A stretch of 64,000 nucleotides of DNA from Chaenocephalus aceratus (GCA_023974075.1 CM043800.1:5557352-5621351), one strand, 5' to 3'; shown: positions 44,838 to 56,781, numbered from the stretch's first letter. Made by a program: numbers and translations. The notes: generated by a model not told the origin, from the sequence alone.

Positions 44838-45787
44838 CAGACCCGGCGGCAGACATACGTCTCTGGGCGGGCATTTGATGTACCAGGGCGGGCCCACCCC
44901 GAAGCTTACATTTCCCGGGAAAACTGAATTGTGAAAGAGTTGACATGCTGAAAACCCAACCCCTGCAGGGGGGTCTGGGGAGATTCTCCCCCAGGAGATT
45001 TTTTGAAATACTAACATAAAATACACATTCTGGTCCTCTCTTGGGAAGAAAAATAAATAAATCTATTACTACACAACATATTTAAAAAAATGAATGCCAT
45101 TTTAGTTTTTTGTTACATTTGTTCTGAAAGCTGAACCTGCTGCTCCTCACAGAGAGAAGAGGGAAGAGGCTGTGAATTACTTTACATTGTGGATAAGGGT
45201 TGATAGCCCCCATTGTTCTGTGTGTCAAAATGAAAGACAGCCCACATATCAATCATCAAACCGTGGGGTCTTATTTAATTACGTGTTGATTTCTATCAAC
45301 ACGTATCTATGTATATAGAGATGTACTACAGCAAAAATATTCTCCGTCGGGACTTCCTGCAACAACACCACGTCGTCGTTATCGTGATTCTGATTGGCCA
45401 GAAGACATTATCAAAGATGTTCTATTGAGAAGATGATCACTATGTGACAAAAGTTTTCAAACCGTTTCTAGTCTTCGATATTTCCAGACAAGTGACTGCT
45501 GAAATCAATCTTACTAACTGCTGTCTGTGCAATTTACTCCGCGCGAGTTGGCGGACTTTATTTAGCTTACTTTAAAATCATTTTTCATGGTGGGGCTAAG
45601 CCATTTATTGGTATGGCTGTAGCCTACCCAAGTATACCCTGGCGCCGCCACTGAATATAATAATAAAACAATTAAAATGTTGTATTCAGCCCCGATTAAA
45701 ACAGCGGGCCCAAATCCTGGATGGTCGGGCCCAAATCCTGGATGGGCGGGCCCGGCCCCATGTGGCCCGCCCATGACGCCGGGTCTG
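44838..45787. mobile_element. hAT element 4 (non-autonomous)
   Basis: CAGACCCGGCG and CGCCGGGTCTG form the TIRs, flanked by GTTAGGCC at 44830-44837 and 45788-45795. The 950-bp body has no transposase. About 700 bp of it (44940-45640) is an inverted relative of 41740-42450 in element 3, although the TIRs differ. Confidence 0.92.
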
Positions 45788-45795
45788 GTTAGGCC

Positions 45796-46196
45796 TTGAC
45801 CTTAAAATGTTTTACCACTAAGCACAGCATGACAGACATAATCATATTCAAATCCCATAGGTAACACGACTTCTTTAAAACTGACAACTACAAAAGGTCG
45901 AATGTATTGAGATTGTGTTTAGCTGTCTTTAGGGACCTAATAAACTGGAAAGCTGTCACGCTCCCTATAAAACACCGCAACGCCTTTACTTTGAAAATTG
46001 TTAGCGGAAGCGCTGGTGAGCTCACCTCAGCTTGCTTGACAGCTAGCCTGGGCACCGAGAGTCTCCTTGGTGCCGCTGATAAAACGGTATTGTGCTGGGC
46101 TTTCTCCTCCATCCCATCCTTCCTTTGAGTAATGCGTTGTTAGGCAGGGAGGTGAGAGGAGCCCGGCTCTTCACTCCTTCAGGCTGCTCGGGAGCC
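45796..46196 (+). promoter_or_regulatory. Probable znrf2 promoter-proximal region
   Basis: GC and CpG content rises from about 45950 onward. This and the conserved exon downstream suggest a CpG-island promoter. No TATA box or start site can be fixed from sequence alone. Confidence 0.4.
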
Positions 46197-46328
46197 ATGG
46201 CGGGGCGGACACTGAGGAGGAAGCAGCGGGTCCGCGGCAGCAGCTCTGAGGAGGAGGGATCCATGTTAACGTTACCTGCCGCACAGCCACCGCTGTTACT
46301 GACGGAACACACTGCTCACGGCTGCTGA
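46197..46328 (+). CDS. Upstream ORF in probable znrf2 5' leader
   Basis: ATG at 46197 in a good context (GAGCCATGG) opens 43 codons, MAGRTLRRKQRVRGSSSEEE at its start, ending at 46328. It ends 232 bp before the znrf2 ATG and does not overlap it. If the leader starts upstream of it, it would be a translational control uORF. Alternatively it may be the first exon of another gene; no family was recognised. Confidence 0.4.
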   Translation: MAGRTLRRKQRVRGSSSEEEGSMLTLPAAQPPLLLTEHTAHGC

Positions 46329-46560
46329 AGTTTCACACACATCTTTTGCTTTGTAACAGCTACTTCAAGTCTCAACTCACTGCTGTTTAATAATGTCTCC
46401 GGGTTCATAGCGCAGAGTTTGTTCTACTTCTCTTAGCTTCCAGACAGAACCGTTCCGTGTGTCCGGTAGAGACCTCTGTCCCCCGGCGTAAATCTGGCGT
46501 ACTGTCCCGCAGTGGCTCACAGAGCGCCTCTTTAATATATCAAAGTCGGTTGGGGTTAAC

Positions 46561-46957
46561 ATGGGGGCAAAGCAGAGCAGCCCCACTGCTAACCCGGCTG
46601 CTAACGGACGGACCAGAGCCTACTCCGGCTCGGACCTGCCCTCCAGCACGTCCAGCAGCAACGGTAACAGGACCACCACCGGGGGGGTGAGGTACCATGG
46701 TTACAGTGCGTCCGGAGCCTCGTCCAGCACCAGCCAGCACCATGGAGCCAGGGCCCGGTCTGCGGGGGGGTCCGGAGGCCCCGGGACCCGACCTCAGTCC
46801 GGGATAAACATTCCCAACAGCAGCGGAGCCTACAGCTCCCAGGAGTCCGGGGGGAGCAGCCCGGAGGAGGCGGACCGGCAGCGGGCTGGAGGGCAGGAGG
46901 CTCCCCGGCTGTTGATAGGATCTCTCCCAGCACACCTCTCGCCTCATCTGTTCGGAG
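46561..46957 (+). CDS. znrf2: znrf2 exon 1 (E3 ubiquitin ligase N-terminus)
   Basis: ZNRF2 is a membrane-associated RING-type E3 ubiquitin ligase (endosomes, lysosomes, Na/K-ATPase and mTORC1 regulation). The frame starts MGAKQSSP: Gly-2 is the N-myristoylation site. Matches to vertebrate ZNRF2 are ANGRTRAYSGSDLPSS near residue 14, IPNSSGAYSSQES, SSPEE and LLIGSLPAHLSPHLFGG at the end. The middle is a low-complexity Ser/Gly region. It ends with splice donor G|GTAAGA (phase 1), where the family continues into the zinc finger and RING; those exons lie beyond the window. ZNRF1 was excluded by the start and by the SGSDLPSS block. Confidence 0.92.
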
Positions 46958-46963
46958 GTAAGA
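46958..46963 (+). other. Splice donor of znrf2 exon 1
   Basis: GTAAGA follows ...TTCGGAG, a strong donor. It coincides with the exon 1/2 boundary of the family after FGG. The remainder of the window is inferred to be intron 1. Confidence 0.8.
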
Positions 46964-47004
46964 GGCAGACCCAGCGGGCCACTGAACTGCAGGGACTCTG
47001 ACAC

Positions 47005-47810
47005 AGAGGTGGAGAAATACCAGAGTGTATGAATACTCTGTTACAAGTCAAAGTTAAAATTCAAAAGTATAAGCATCAACATATACCTTATGTAGTAAAA
47101 GTAGTCAGTGTGCAGATTGGTCCATTTCAGAATAATATGATATGTTTTATAATGATTGATCATTAAAGTGTTCTCAAAGCTGGTAAAGGTGCAGCTAGTT
47201 TTAATGACTTTGTATACTGCAGGGTAGCTTGTGAATTTACTACAGGTGGAACTAATGTCTGATTTAACACTTGATTATATTTCACACCATTAAAGGTGGG
47301 GTAGGTAAGTTTGAGAAACCGGCTCGAGATACACTTGTTATATTGCATGGAATGCTCTTAACATCCCGATAGCAATGAATATCTGAAGTGCTTTGACAAA
47401 AAATCCATTAAAAAAAATGTCACCTGTGGAAGCCGTAGTACTGTAAAAAGCACGGCCCGGCTAAAATAACTGGATGGCCTACCTGCCTGTCAGCCTTCCA
47501 TCTGTGCACAAACTTATCTCGTGCCCTCATTGGTCATGTGCGCGTTCGTAAGTGTTGGGCTCTGTAAGGAAGTGGCAGATTTTTTCCGGCTGTGTATTTT
47601 CAAATTCTAGCGCACTCGAGCTGGTTTCTCCAAAATGACCTACCCCACCTTTAATCCAAATCTGTAAAGTAACTAAAGGTATTACATAAATGTAGTGGAG
47701 TAAAAGTACAAAGAAGCAAAACATGGAAATAAGTACAAGTATCTCAAAATTGTTCTTAAGTAAATGTCATTAAATGTAGGTTACTTACTTTACACCACTG
47801 CTCTTACACT
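47005..47810. repeat. Dispersed fish repeat, copy 2, split by MITE
   Basis: Segments 47005-47289 and 47655-47810 match 33040-33560 block by block (GATTGGTCCATTTCAGAATA, GTTCTCAAAGCTGGTAAAGG, AGTAACTAAAGGTATTA). A MITE sits between them. Confidence 0.8.
47294..47650. mobile_element. TTAA-target MITE, copy 1
   Basis: TIRs AGGTGGGGTAGG and CCTACCCCACCT bound 357 bp flanked by TTAA on both sides. The empty site is visible in the paralogous repeat near 33450 (CATTCATCC). TTAA targets fit piggyBac or Kolobok families. A second, interrupted copy lies at 60378-61570 in the opposite orientation. Confidence 0.88.
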
Positions 47811-48310
47811 AATGGTTTCTGCCGGGACATCTTTTAGGATGGAGCCAGCCAGTGGTGTAGTGGGGATTTTTTTACTGGGGGGACGCTATTTTAATTAGGT
47901 AATCCCAAACAATGCCACACAAGTGCGCATTGCAGTGCAATCACAAAACGGGCAGACAGGTCCACAGAAACGGTATGCTTTGTCCCACTTTTGTTACTAT
48001 GCAAAAAGCAGACGGCGCTGCGCTCAACACACACACAGATTCAAAACCATGGACACACTGGCACATAAATTACATAAACAATGTATAGGCCTAAATTGCA
48101 TAAACTACAGTATTGCAACTAAGCAGACCTCTCTCTCAATCTATTTAAAACTCATAACAAACAAACAAAATTCCCAAAGTTGTCCTGAAATTAACTTATT
48201 AAATAAACGAAACGAAAAATATAGCCTATTTATGCAAACAACTGAATCTGGATTTGAAATTAATCTGATTAGGCCTAGCCTACATTGCAAACAAGCAGAC
48301 AGCGCTGCTT

Positions 48311-48527
<217 letters not shown>

Positions 48528-48539
48528 TGCAGCCCAGTT

Positions 48540-48826
48540 TCCCAGCTTTGCAGTCTATCCACGGGTAGGCCTATGCCTCTTGTTTTTCTCCGCCACATCT
48601 CCTCCGTCCATGCATCTGGGAAAGGTGAGTTTGAGCTAGCGAGGGGAACGTTGCTATAGCTAACGTTAACGTTAGTGCTAGCATTATCCACGTCTTTAGG
48701 CAGCTCTTCTGATGATGTAGTACTAGTAGCAGCTTCACTTGTAGCTTCGGTGCTGCTAGCCTCTTTCTTCTTGTGAATTATATTCTTTTTAGAAAAGAAG
48801 TCGAGTAAAAATGTTTTGCCTGCCAT
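48540..48826 (-). pseudogene. hAT transposase N-terminal fragment
   Basis: On the minus strand ATG at 48826 opens MAGKTFLLDFFSKKN, then an acidic/Ser/Thr-rich linker and FPDAWTEEMWRRKTRGIGLP, before running into the CA repeat. A short basic start followed by a Ser/Thr linker is common at the N-terminus of TTF-type hAT transposases. It lies inside TIR-defined element 5, which supports this. Confidence 0.6.
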
Positions 48827-49180
48827 TAGGCTATAGAGCTTTTTCTTTAGCGTTCTTGAGGGAAAGAGCTGCCGCAAAATCGGCGGGCGGCGAGCTGGCT
48901 CTCCCCAGTGGGTGTGTCACTGACACACCCCCAGCTCTCCGCAGGGTCACGAGCGTGATGACAAATCATAATTATTTAAGGAAATCGGTTTTTTTTTGTA
49001 TTATAATTACTGTGAAATGTATTATGTTTTTGTCATTATTACAACAAATACACACTTGCAACGGATAACACTGGCAATGATTTTATATTTATTAGACTAT
49101 TAAAAAAAAGATCATGCTCCAAATAAGTGGGGGTACGGCGTACCCCCGCGTCCAACGCCCACTACACCACTGGAGCCAGC

Positions 49181-49695
49181 CATTGTCAACACTATGTTAT
49201 GGCAGTTTCTGAGGTCATGACCCCAAGTCCACCCCCCCCAGCTCACATTAGAAATGTTTTTATCAGATAAACAATTAAAACGTTGATAATGCATAAAGTG
49301 TTAAACTTTTTCGTATTTGTGTATTTATTCATATAGTAAATAGTGCAATTACTTTAATTCTTTGTACATTTTATTTTCCTTCTTTTATAATGGCTCTGCA
49401 CTGGTCAAAATAGTGAAATTTAAAATAGGTTTGTCAAAATCATTTGATAGATATATCATCTGTGGATTAGTTTTATTAAGTTGAAAAACTCCCCCAGGTC
49501 ACTAAAACTGGAAAATATTGTACTACTGTACTACTCAGTCTGCCCCCCCCCCTGAAAGAAAGGCAGTACATCCAGGTACGAAAAGTCAACATTACATTTT
49601 TATTGTAGTCCTTTTAAAAAAAATTAAAAAACATTGAATTTGGCCTAATGACAAAACAAGCAACTTAAAGGTCACTTATTATGCATAATCCACTT
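49181..49695. other. No gene recognised
   Basis: AT-rich intronic sequence with a short C run near 49544-49552. Confidence 0.45.
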
Positions 49696-50362
49696 TTTCA
49701 TGTCTTTTTATAATATATATTACATTTATAAAGCACTTTTCCTGGTGCTCAAAGCGCTTACAAGCAAGTAAAACAAAATAACAACAAAAGTAGAAAGTGC
49801 TAAGCTAGGAGGCATAAGGGTTAGTTGATTAGGAGTTGACGGCAAGAGTGAAAAGGTGAGTTTTGAGGGATTGTTTGAATGACGTGAGAGTGTTGGCGGA
49901 TCTGACGTGGCTGGGGAGGGAGTTCCAGAGTGTGGGGGGAGGCTGCAGTCAATGCCCTGTCACCCCAGGTCCGGAGCTTTGTCCTGATGGGCTGCAGTAG
50001 GTTAGCTTCAGCAGACCTGAGGCGACGGGTGGAGGTGTGTCGTTGGATGAGGTCACAGAGTTAGGGGGGGGGCAAGGTTGTTGAGGGCTTTGAAAGTGAA
50101 AAGTAATATTTTAAAGTCAATGCGGTGTTTGATGGGGAGCCAGTGGAGGTCATGGAGGATAGGGGTAATGTGGTCGGAGCGTCGGGTGGAGGTGAGCAAG
50201 CGGGCAGCTGAGTTTTGGACATATTGAAGTTTTTTTAGTGTGAATGCAGGTGATCCAAAAAGTATGCTGTTGCAGTAATCCAGTCGGGATGTTATAAAGA
50301 CATGGATCAGAGTTTCAGCAGTGGTCGATGAGAGGGAGGGTCTGATGCGTGCGATGTTCTTT
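49696..50362 (-). pseudogene. L2-like LINE C-terminus and 3' end
   Basis: On the minus strand KNIARIRPSLSSTTAETLIH, FITSRLDYCNSILFG, NSAARLLTSTRRSDHITPIL and LHWLPIKHRIDFKILLF are read from 50362 downward, then frameshifted text to a 3' UTR with AAAGTGCTTTATAAATGTAA near 49720. It is a different lineage from the L2 copies at 1-15 kb. The upstream part is at 51677-52045. Confidence 0.85.
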
Positions 50363-50530
50363 AAAGGGGACATATCATGCTATATTTTAACAATATATTG
50401 TAGGGCCATACCTATATAAAGTATATACATTTTTTTTTTCAAAATACCAAACAGATCCTGCATTTTAGCCATGCCTCATTTCGCTCTATTGGCTCTTTCC
50501 AGCGCTGTTTTTGCAGGGGGCAGATTCTGT
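50363..50530 (+). repeat. TTAA-type dispersed repeat, copy 2
   Basis: It begins TTTAAAGGGGACATATCATG, then TTGTAGGGCCATACCTATA and CAAAATACCAAACAGA, matching 21986-22170. It interrupts the minus-strand LINE at a TTAA-like site. A possible distal part (AGGATAATAGGAGACCTTTTTAA near 53070-53092) suggests a larger composite. Confidence 0.6.
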
Positions 50531-51179
50531 GAGCTGCAGCTGACCACGCCCCCCTGCAGGAGAGGGGAGCATGCTCTGAGATCAGCTGCTAGGCTGCAGC
50601 GGGGAGAAGAGGGGGAGAAAAAGAGATCTCTGTCCACCGTGTTTTATTCTTATAGAAGTAACGGGGCAGAAACCCTCCTTTTTACGCAGCGGTCCAGATA
50701 TAGACATCAAACGGCGACACATATTCAGTTGCCAGTTACTTTGGCATTAGGGCAGGGATATCTAGATACTTTCCAAGGTTTGACATAATGAATTGTGTTA
50801 CTTTTAAAGCAAGCAACGATGTTTTCAAATCTGTAATCAAAAAGCTCCTCAACAACACTATCGAAGCAGCCTGTTGCTACGTTAGTTCAAACAGTAACAA
50901 CGGACTATTTTTCTTAGCGGATGCATGTCAATTTAAATCAATACAACTATTTTTTAAATCAATAAAATCATTTTCTAAATCCATAATATGGATTTTATTA
51001 TTTTATTTAATGTTACAAAACAAAAATGACCATGTTCACGTCTTAAAGTCATCCTGAGGACTTAGTTTTGGTTTAAAATTACACAACATCATGTATGTGT
51101 TGCTTCTTTTGGGCTTGTTTTCAGACCTGGTTGCTTATTTCTCTCAAATCTGGCAACAGAGCGGGCGCAGTGTCTAATA
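50531..51179. other. Unassigned sequence between inserts
   Basis: GC-richer to about 50700, then AT-rich. No family was recognised; it may be the body of the TTAA-type repeat. Confidence 0.4.
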
Positions 51180-51676
51180 GTAGCAGTAAGCTAACGAGAG
51201 GCTACGTTCAGCTGGTGACTCGGGAGTTGGGACAGAGAAAATGTCAGGAGTTTGGAAGTATTATAAAATTGAAAGCGAAGGCAGTGTAACAGCCAGATGC
51301 AATGTTTGCAAGGCGGAGGTTCCGCGTGGTGCAAAGAACAGAGCTACGTTCAACACGACCAATCTAATACGTTACCTGAGAAACAAACACCAACAACACG
51401 ACGAGTACACAGCAGCCACTCAGGTAACGGCACTGAAACAACCGACACTTTCAGAGACTTTTAAAAGGAAAGAGAAACTGCCCCAGAACAGTCCAAAAAA
51501 ATAACAGCCAAGATAGCTGAATTCATCGCGTTGGATGACCAGCCGTTATCTGTTACCTTTTTTTTCTCTTAATGCATTGCATAAAGATCGGATCGGGAAA
51601 AATCGGTATCGGCAGATTGTCAAAATCAAATGATCGGAATCGGATCGGGAGCAAAAAAAGGTGATCGGGACATCCC
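51180..51676 (+). pseudogene. BED-type hAT transposase N-terminus and element end
   Basis: ATG at 51241 opens MSGVWKYYKIESEGSVTARC, then NVCKAEVPRG, TFNTTNLIRYLRNKHQQHDE and QPTLSETFKRKEKLP: a BED zinc finger (Cx2C...Hx4-5H) of ZBED/hAT transposases. A one-base shift near 51500 leads to ITAKIAEFIALDDQPLSV, after which most of the transposase is deleted. The element's 3' end follows, rich in GATCGGxATC motifs and ending GGGACATCCCTA at 51676, a hAT-type terminus. Confidence 0.82.
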
Positions 51677-52045
51677 TAATTATAAGTTCCGATTTGTCAC
51701 AGTTAAGTTTTAGAAAATTCTTTTGCATCCAAACATTTTATGTCAGTGAGGCAGGTGCTGAGCTGGGAGTGTGTGGTTGGAGAAATTGATTTTGTTGGGA
51801 GGTAGAGCTGTGTGTCATCAGCATAACAGTGGAACTGGAGTTGGTGTTCTCGGAGGATTTGTCCAATTGGGAGGAAGTAGATGATGAACAGAAGGGGACC
51901 AAGTACAGAACCCTGAGGGACGCCATGATTGACGGGGGCTGTGGGGGATTTGGAGTTGTTAATGGAGATGAATTGATGTCTGTCAGAGAGATAGGATTTA
52001 AACCAGGAGAGGGCAGTACCGGGATATTATACATAAACATGTGTC
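51677..52045 (-). pseudogene. L2-like LINE RT fragment
   Basis: On the minus strand: [48 protein letters not shown] (YADD at 51814-51825) and NFLKLNCDKSELI. It is the RT part of the LINE whose C-terminus lies at 50053-50362. About 55 residues between the two are missing, replaced by the inserted elements. Confidence 0.85.
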
Positions 52046-52287
52046 CCCTCCGTGTAAAGAGATTCTGAAAGCTTCAGGAAAACATATCGGTCACTTTTTT
52101 CCCTTGATCCATTTATATAAAAACCTGTCTGGAAATGAGCTGATCAGATTTTGGCCACTTTATGATGTCATAACGTTTTTTTGGCATGTGTAACCATTAG
52201 CCAATCAGCAACCAAGGTAACCCCTCCCACCTTATTACTTAGTACTTAGTGCCCAGCACTTAGTACCCCCATGGCACTGAGTAGAGA

Positions 52288-52849
52288 TCGCGTTCACACC
52301 GGAATAAGTTCCCTGAGGGAAGATCACGCAAATGAAGCCACTGACGTCAATTCTTCTGCTTTGGGTTAACCACTTCACGGCGTATACTGCCAACTGAAGT
52401 CCCCGGCCGGAAGTCCCCGGAGTTGGGGACTGGCTTCAGTCAGCTTCACTGAAGCCAGTCCCCGGAGTTGGGGACTGGCTTCAGTCAGCTTCACTGAAGC
52501 CTTCTGAGTAAATCGCCAGAACACCGACACCTCCTCATCACTCCACCGCTCCCATGTTTTTTTTGTGTTGCCATAAGTTATTCTCTCTCCGTTGGTGCGC
52601 GGGGCTAATGATAATGCTAATAATGCTAATGCCAGCAAATACAATGGCGGTTTTACGGGCTGTGGTTTGCAATTCGCCCAGCCAATATAAATTGGTACTT
52701 TTTTCTCGGCAGTATAGTACCACGTCTCTAGCAGGCACTAAAAATGTGGGTAAAAGTTATTGGAACCAAGTGGTGTGAACACACAATTCCAGGCACTAAC
52801 GGAACTAAACGGGAAAAGTACGGGTAAAAGTACTCCGGTGTGAACGCGC
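52288..52849. mobile_element. MITE with GCGTTCACACCGGA TIRs
   Basis: CGCGTTCACACCGGA at 52290 and TCCGGTGTGAACGCG at 52834-52848 bound about 560 bp. The match continues outward imperfectly (TAGAGAT/TATAGG). No target duplication was settled. It holds a tandem hairpin repeat. Confidence 0.75.
52425..52501. repeat. 45-bp tandem duplication with hairpin
   Basis: A 45-bp unit is repeated (52425 and 52470). The first unit has a perfect 16-bp stem (GGGGACTGGCTTCAGT with ACTGAAGCCAGTCCCC) around a 7-base loop. Confidence 0.85.
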
Positions 52850-54213
52850 CTATAGTGTTCTTTTAAACCAAATATCTCTCAGAGGGGCGTGGGGAGTGGC
52901 TCCTTATTTTCATCTAAAGTAACAGACAGAGAATCAGCACTTTTGAAACAGGGCTGAAACAGAGGGGATTATGGGATGCTACAATTAATAATCTGTTTGG
53001 TATTTTGAGCCAAACACAGAGACATGTTTTGTATATATCCGAGACCTATAATATATTGATGAAAAACAGGATAATAGGAGACCTTTTTAAGACACCACTC
53101 ATGGCTCTGATAGCTAAAGTCAGACGTATTTTTCTCAGTTTCAAAATAAATATTACAACTTCTCTTTTGCATGACTGATTTGAAGGGGAACTTTGCCTTC
53201 TAGTACATACTGTACAGCCAAGCTATTTAAAAAGTTGCAGTTATTGAAAGCAGGAATGTCTGATTCTATCAAAAGTTAACATGCCATAGAATCTGACAAA
53301 GCATTTTATGCCACAGTTACTTTTTCAACTATATTCATACTTAAATAATCCTGTATTCACAACCTTTAAAAGCTCTGATTATGACATCAGCGGCTGCTAC
53401 CACCTGCTCATATCAAGGCCTCGAACAAAGCATTTTCCATCGACTTTTCTCCACGTCTGTTTGAGAATAATCTACGACTCATAAAACATTAAAAAAAATA
53501 AAATAAATACTTCTATCAAGGCCAGTGAAGTTGATAGTTTGTTATTTTAGTCATAGAGTTTTCATCACTATATTATCATAAGGAATGTTGAATATGATGC
53601 CTTTTGTAGTTCCTGCATTCCGTTACCTCTAGCTTGGTAAATTGTTCTCCCGGTGGCTTGACATGCCGTGCATAGCAGCGGTGTTCTCACAACGTCGTTA
53701 CCTTGAGCACAGGAGTTCCTTTTGAAGGCAGCTGAGGTTTTGAAACCAGATCCACTATGAAGCAAAGTTGTATTGAAACAACCTAAACTCATGGCACTGA
53801 CTGAGCTGTGCTAATTGCTTTCATGTGTGGGGATGATGACTCAGACGCACATGTGCGAGTTTGGCCCAACATTGTTAAGTTAAACAGTGTGAGCCTCCCT
53901 GTGAATGTCTTATGGTCGAGTGCATTGATCAATGTGACAACACGGTATAGGCAATGTCCAAAAGTCAAGGATTTTCCTCAAGAAAGTTATTTTAGGTTGT
54001 TCTATGAGTCGTAGCGTCTTGTCAAACAAAGTGGTGAAAAGTCTTAGGAATACACTTATTTCGTTTTTTAGATGAATTAAGCCTGGGCTGGATGAGAGCA
54101 GGTGGCAGCAGCTGGGAGAAGTGACACAAAGCTGCAGGACACTTGGAGCGTATCCAGTGGAATAAAGAATACACGTCAAAAAATCATCAGATTCTTGTGA
54201 ATAAATATAACTG

Positions 54214-54247
<34 letters not shown>

Positions 54248-54372
54248 TATGGAGTTGTTGCTTAAATTATATTCTGTGTTATGTGTTAATAGACTGCCTG
54301 ATAGCTGAACTACTCTGTCAATACTGTATGTATAGTTCAGCCCTCGTATTTATTAAATAGTTTTACATACAA
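52850..54372. other. No gene; (TA)n microsatellite
   Basis: The part to 53092 may be the end of a TTAA-type repeat. A TATATA run lies at 54216-54246. Nothing else was recognised. Confidence 0.45.
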
Positions 54373-54777
54373 ATGTCCTTTTTTACCCAATCTCTTTCAC
54401 ATCCCAAAATAAACTATATTAGGTTTATTGTATTTGGAATTCAATTTCCAGCTAAATTGATAGATCTAACAAGTAAAGCATATTTCTTGCCACCAACTTT
54501 CTCGCATCCTCTTTCTATAAATGCATGTATCGTCGTTCCTCATGGTCTCTCTTTATTTAGCGAAACATTCACTTCTAATAGTGGCAGCTGTTCAAAATGT
54601 TTAAAATACTCACCGACTGTTATTGTGACTCGAGGGTTCCGTAACAATGTCAGTGAGATATGCACACACAACAGAGCATATCTTACTCTTAACATCGATA
54701 TGTCTGTTTACACAGCAGCCTGCAGGTCCATAGGGTTCATTTGTAAAGCTCATTTTTATATAAACAAAGACGGATAG
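54373..54777 (+). other. Unrecognised 134-codon open frame
   Basis: ATG-started frame (MSFFTQSLSHPKINYIRF at the start) containing a CSKC motif and mixed composition. It has no recognised domain. The region is AT-rich, and chance ORFs of this length are rare but possible. No splice signals or neighbours argue for a gene. Confidence 0.2.
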
Positions 54778-56781
54778 AATTATAAGAAAAAGTTCTGATT
54801 CATTACACGATTAAAGAAACTGCAGTAGGTTCTTCGTGTTTTTATTAAAACAAACACATGCATGTACAGTACACACATACAGCAGGTTGTGTGAGTGCGA
54901 GTCAGCAGACATGCGCCTAATAATGAACTCAACTCGTTAAGACTCGTTCCACTCCCACATTTAACAGCCTCACAGTCTAATCAAAGTTACCACACAATAG
55001 ACATTCAAGAGAGACACATAACTGAACTGTTTCACTCAGGTGTGGTGATGCATTAAGCCTCAGAAATATACATATGAGTTTAACTTGCACTGTGTGTTAT
55101 CCAGTTGATTCATGGGTTTCGTTACAAGATCAACATCATTTTGGTTCATCTTCCCAGTGTTTCAGATAAATAGCTGCACAACAACACACCGTAAAATGAA
55201 TGCTGCTTGTATTGCAACATCACAAGAGTTTGCCATATATATTTGACCTTATTAATAAAAAAGTTGTCGTGCTTCCTAAAGCTTCAATAGAAAAATAGAT
55301 TTGTTTTACAGCCCATTCGCAAAAGGTCCATCCATTGTAATGCTTGTGTGTGCAACTCAACACAGTTCACAGTTGTGTTTGGAACATCAACAATAATCTT
55401 GATGGACATTTTAGGATTATATAACAAACTAAAAGACCGCTTTTAAACTTACTTAAAAAATATATTATTTGATAATACATGTTGTGCAGAAATACAATAG
55501 CATTGACATTTTTTTGGAGAACCTTGAAAGACTGAAACATTCCATCTGCTCACAGGCCCAAATCGTATACACCCCCATGCTCCATACTCCCACTGAAACT
55601 GAAGAAAAGCTATAAATGCATCCGTCTGTTGTGTGGCAGCATTTTGGCGCTCCAGTTCATGAGGAAATGGCAGCGAGACAACTGATAAGACTCAGATATT
55701 GCAGCCCTATAGGAGTGCGATGCCTTCCAGACAAACATGGACACGCACTAAAACATCTCTGGGGATAGAAGCCATGCCCTCAGGCTGCTGAAAAAGGGAG
55801 TGCATACTGGATTCATATTTTCATCAAACCTCATCATGAAAAATAAAAACCTGGGAAAGATTGAATAAAAATATGGACTTCATTTCAGGGAGATGAGTCA
55901 TTAGTCTGTAACCATGAGTTTGGGTTGTTTTGGAGTTTTTAATCCATGCTAGACAATAAGATGTAAACTTATGGTGGAGTATGTTCCGTTGCATACACAC
56001 TGTTATCATAGATTGTAATAACGGCTCATAAATCTGTTTTAGTCCAATTGTTGATCCTTCGTTTTAAAGGGTGGTCTTGGCTCAGACTGACAAATTAGAT
56101 TTAAGGACATCAAGGGACTTTGTGTTTGTAAAACAAAGAGTTCCCATCTATTCAGTTGCTGTTTCTCTTTTCTGCAGAAAGTAATTAAAGTGGGGTCAAA
56201 GGTTTGATAAACCAGGACTAAACATTGTACAGAGCTATAGATTATCTCAAGTGTATTCTGTACATGTCTCTATAACTATAGCAACACCAGCTGTAGGAGT
56301 CTTTTGCAGTGTTCATTCCATTTGCAAAAAAACTAGTATCCATTCCTTAAAGTACCCCCAGACACTTGTAAGACTGCCAAGAGCCATGGAGGAGCACAAT
56401 GTGACCGTCACACCTCTGCAGGGTTGCTGTCCTGCTCCCATTATTGTTCTAAAAGAGAGGCTGACATGTTGGTCTGCTATTCAAACATGACACTCCAATA
56501 TCTACTTTTTTTTGCTGAGTATATTCATGGTTCCCAACCTGTGAACCCCTAGTGGTCCGCAAAGGCATTGCAAGTGAGCCGCCAAATATACGTTTTTTTT
56601 ATCTTTTTTTTGTAATAACATATAGGAGATGACATTCCCATCTCAGACAAAAAGAAAACATAAACAGAAGAAATAAAGATACAGTCAGTAGGATCACTTC
56701 AACATTTCACAAACAAAAATAGGTTGGCAACTAAATGACACCAAAAACACAACATGGCGAGCATATTTATTGTTCCTTTAA
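54778..56781. other. No gene recognised
   Basis: AT-rich intronic sequence without identifiable elements. Confidence 0.45.

Noticed and set aside
46540..47004. 154-codon minus-strand frame over znrf2 exon 1
   Set aside because: It is a GC-rich antisense shadow; the plus strand has clear ZNRF2 similarity, start and donor.
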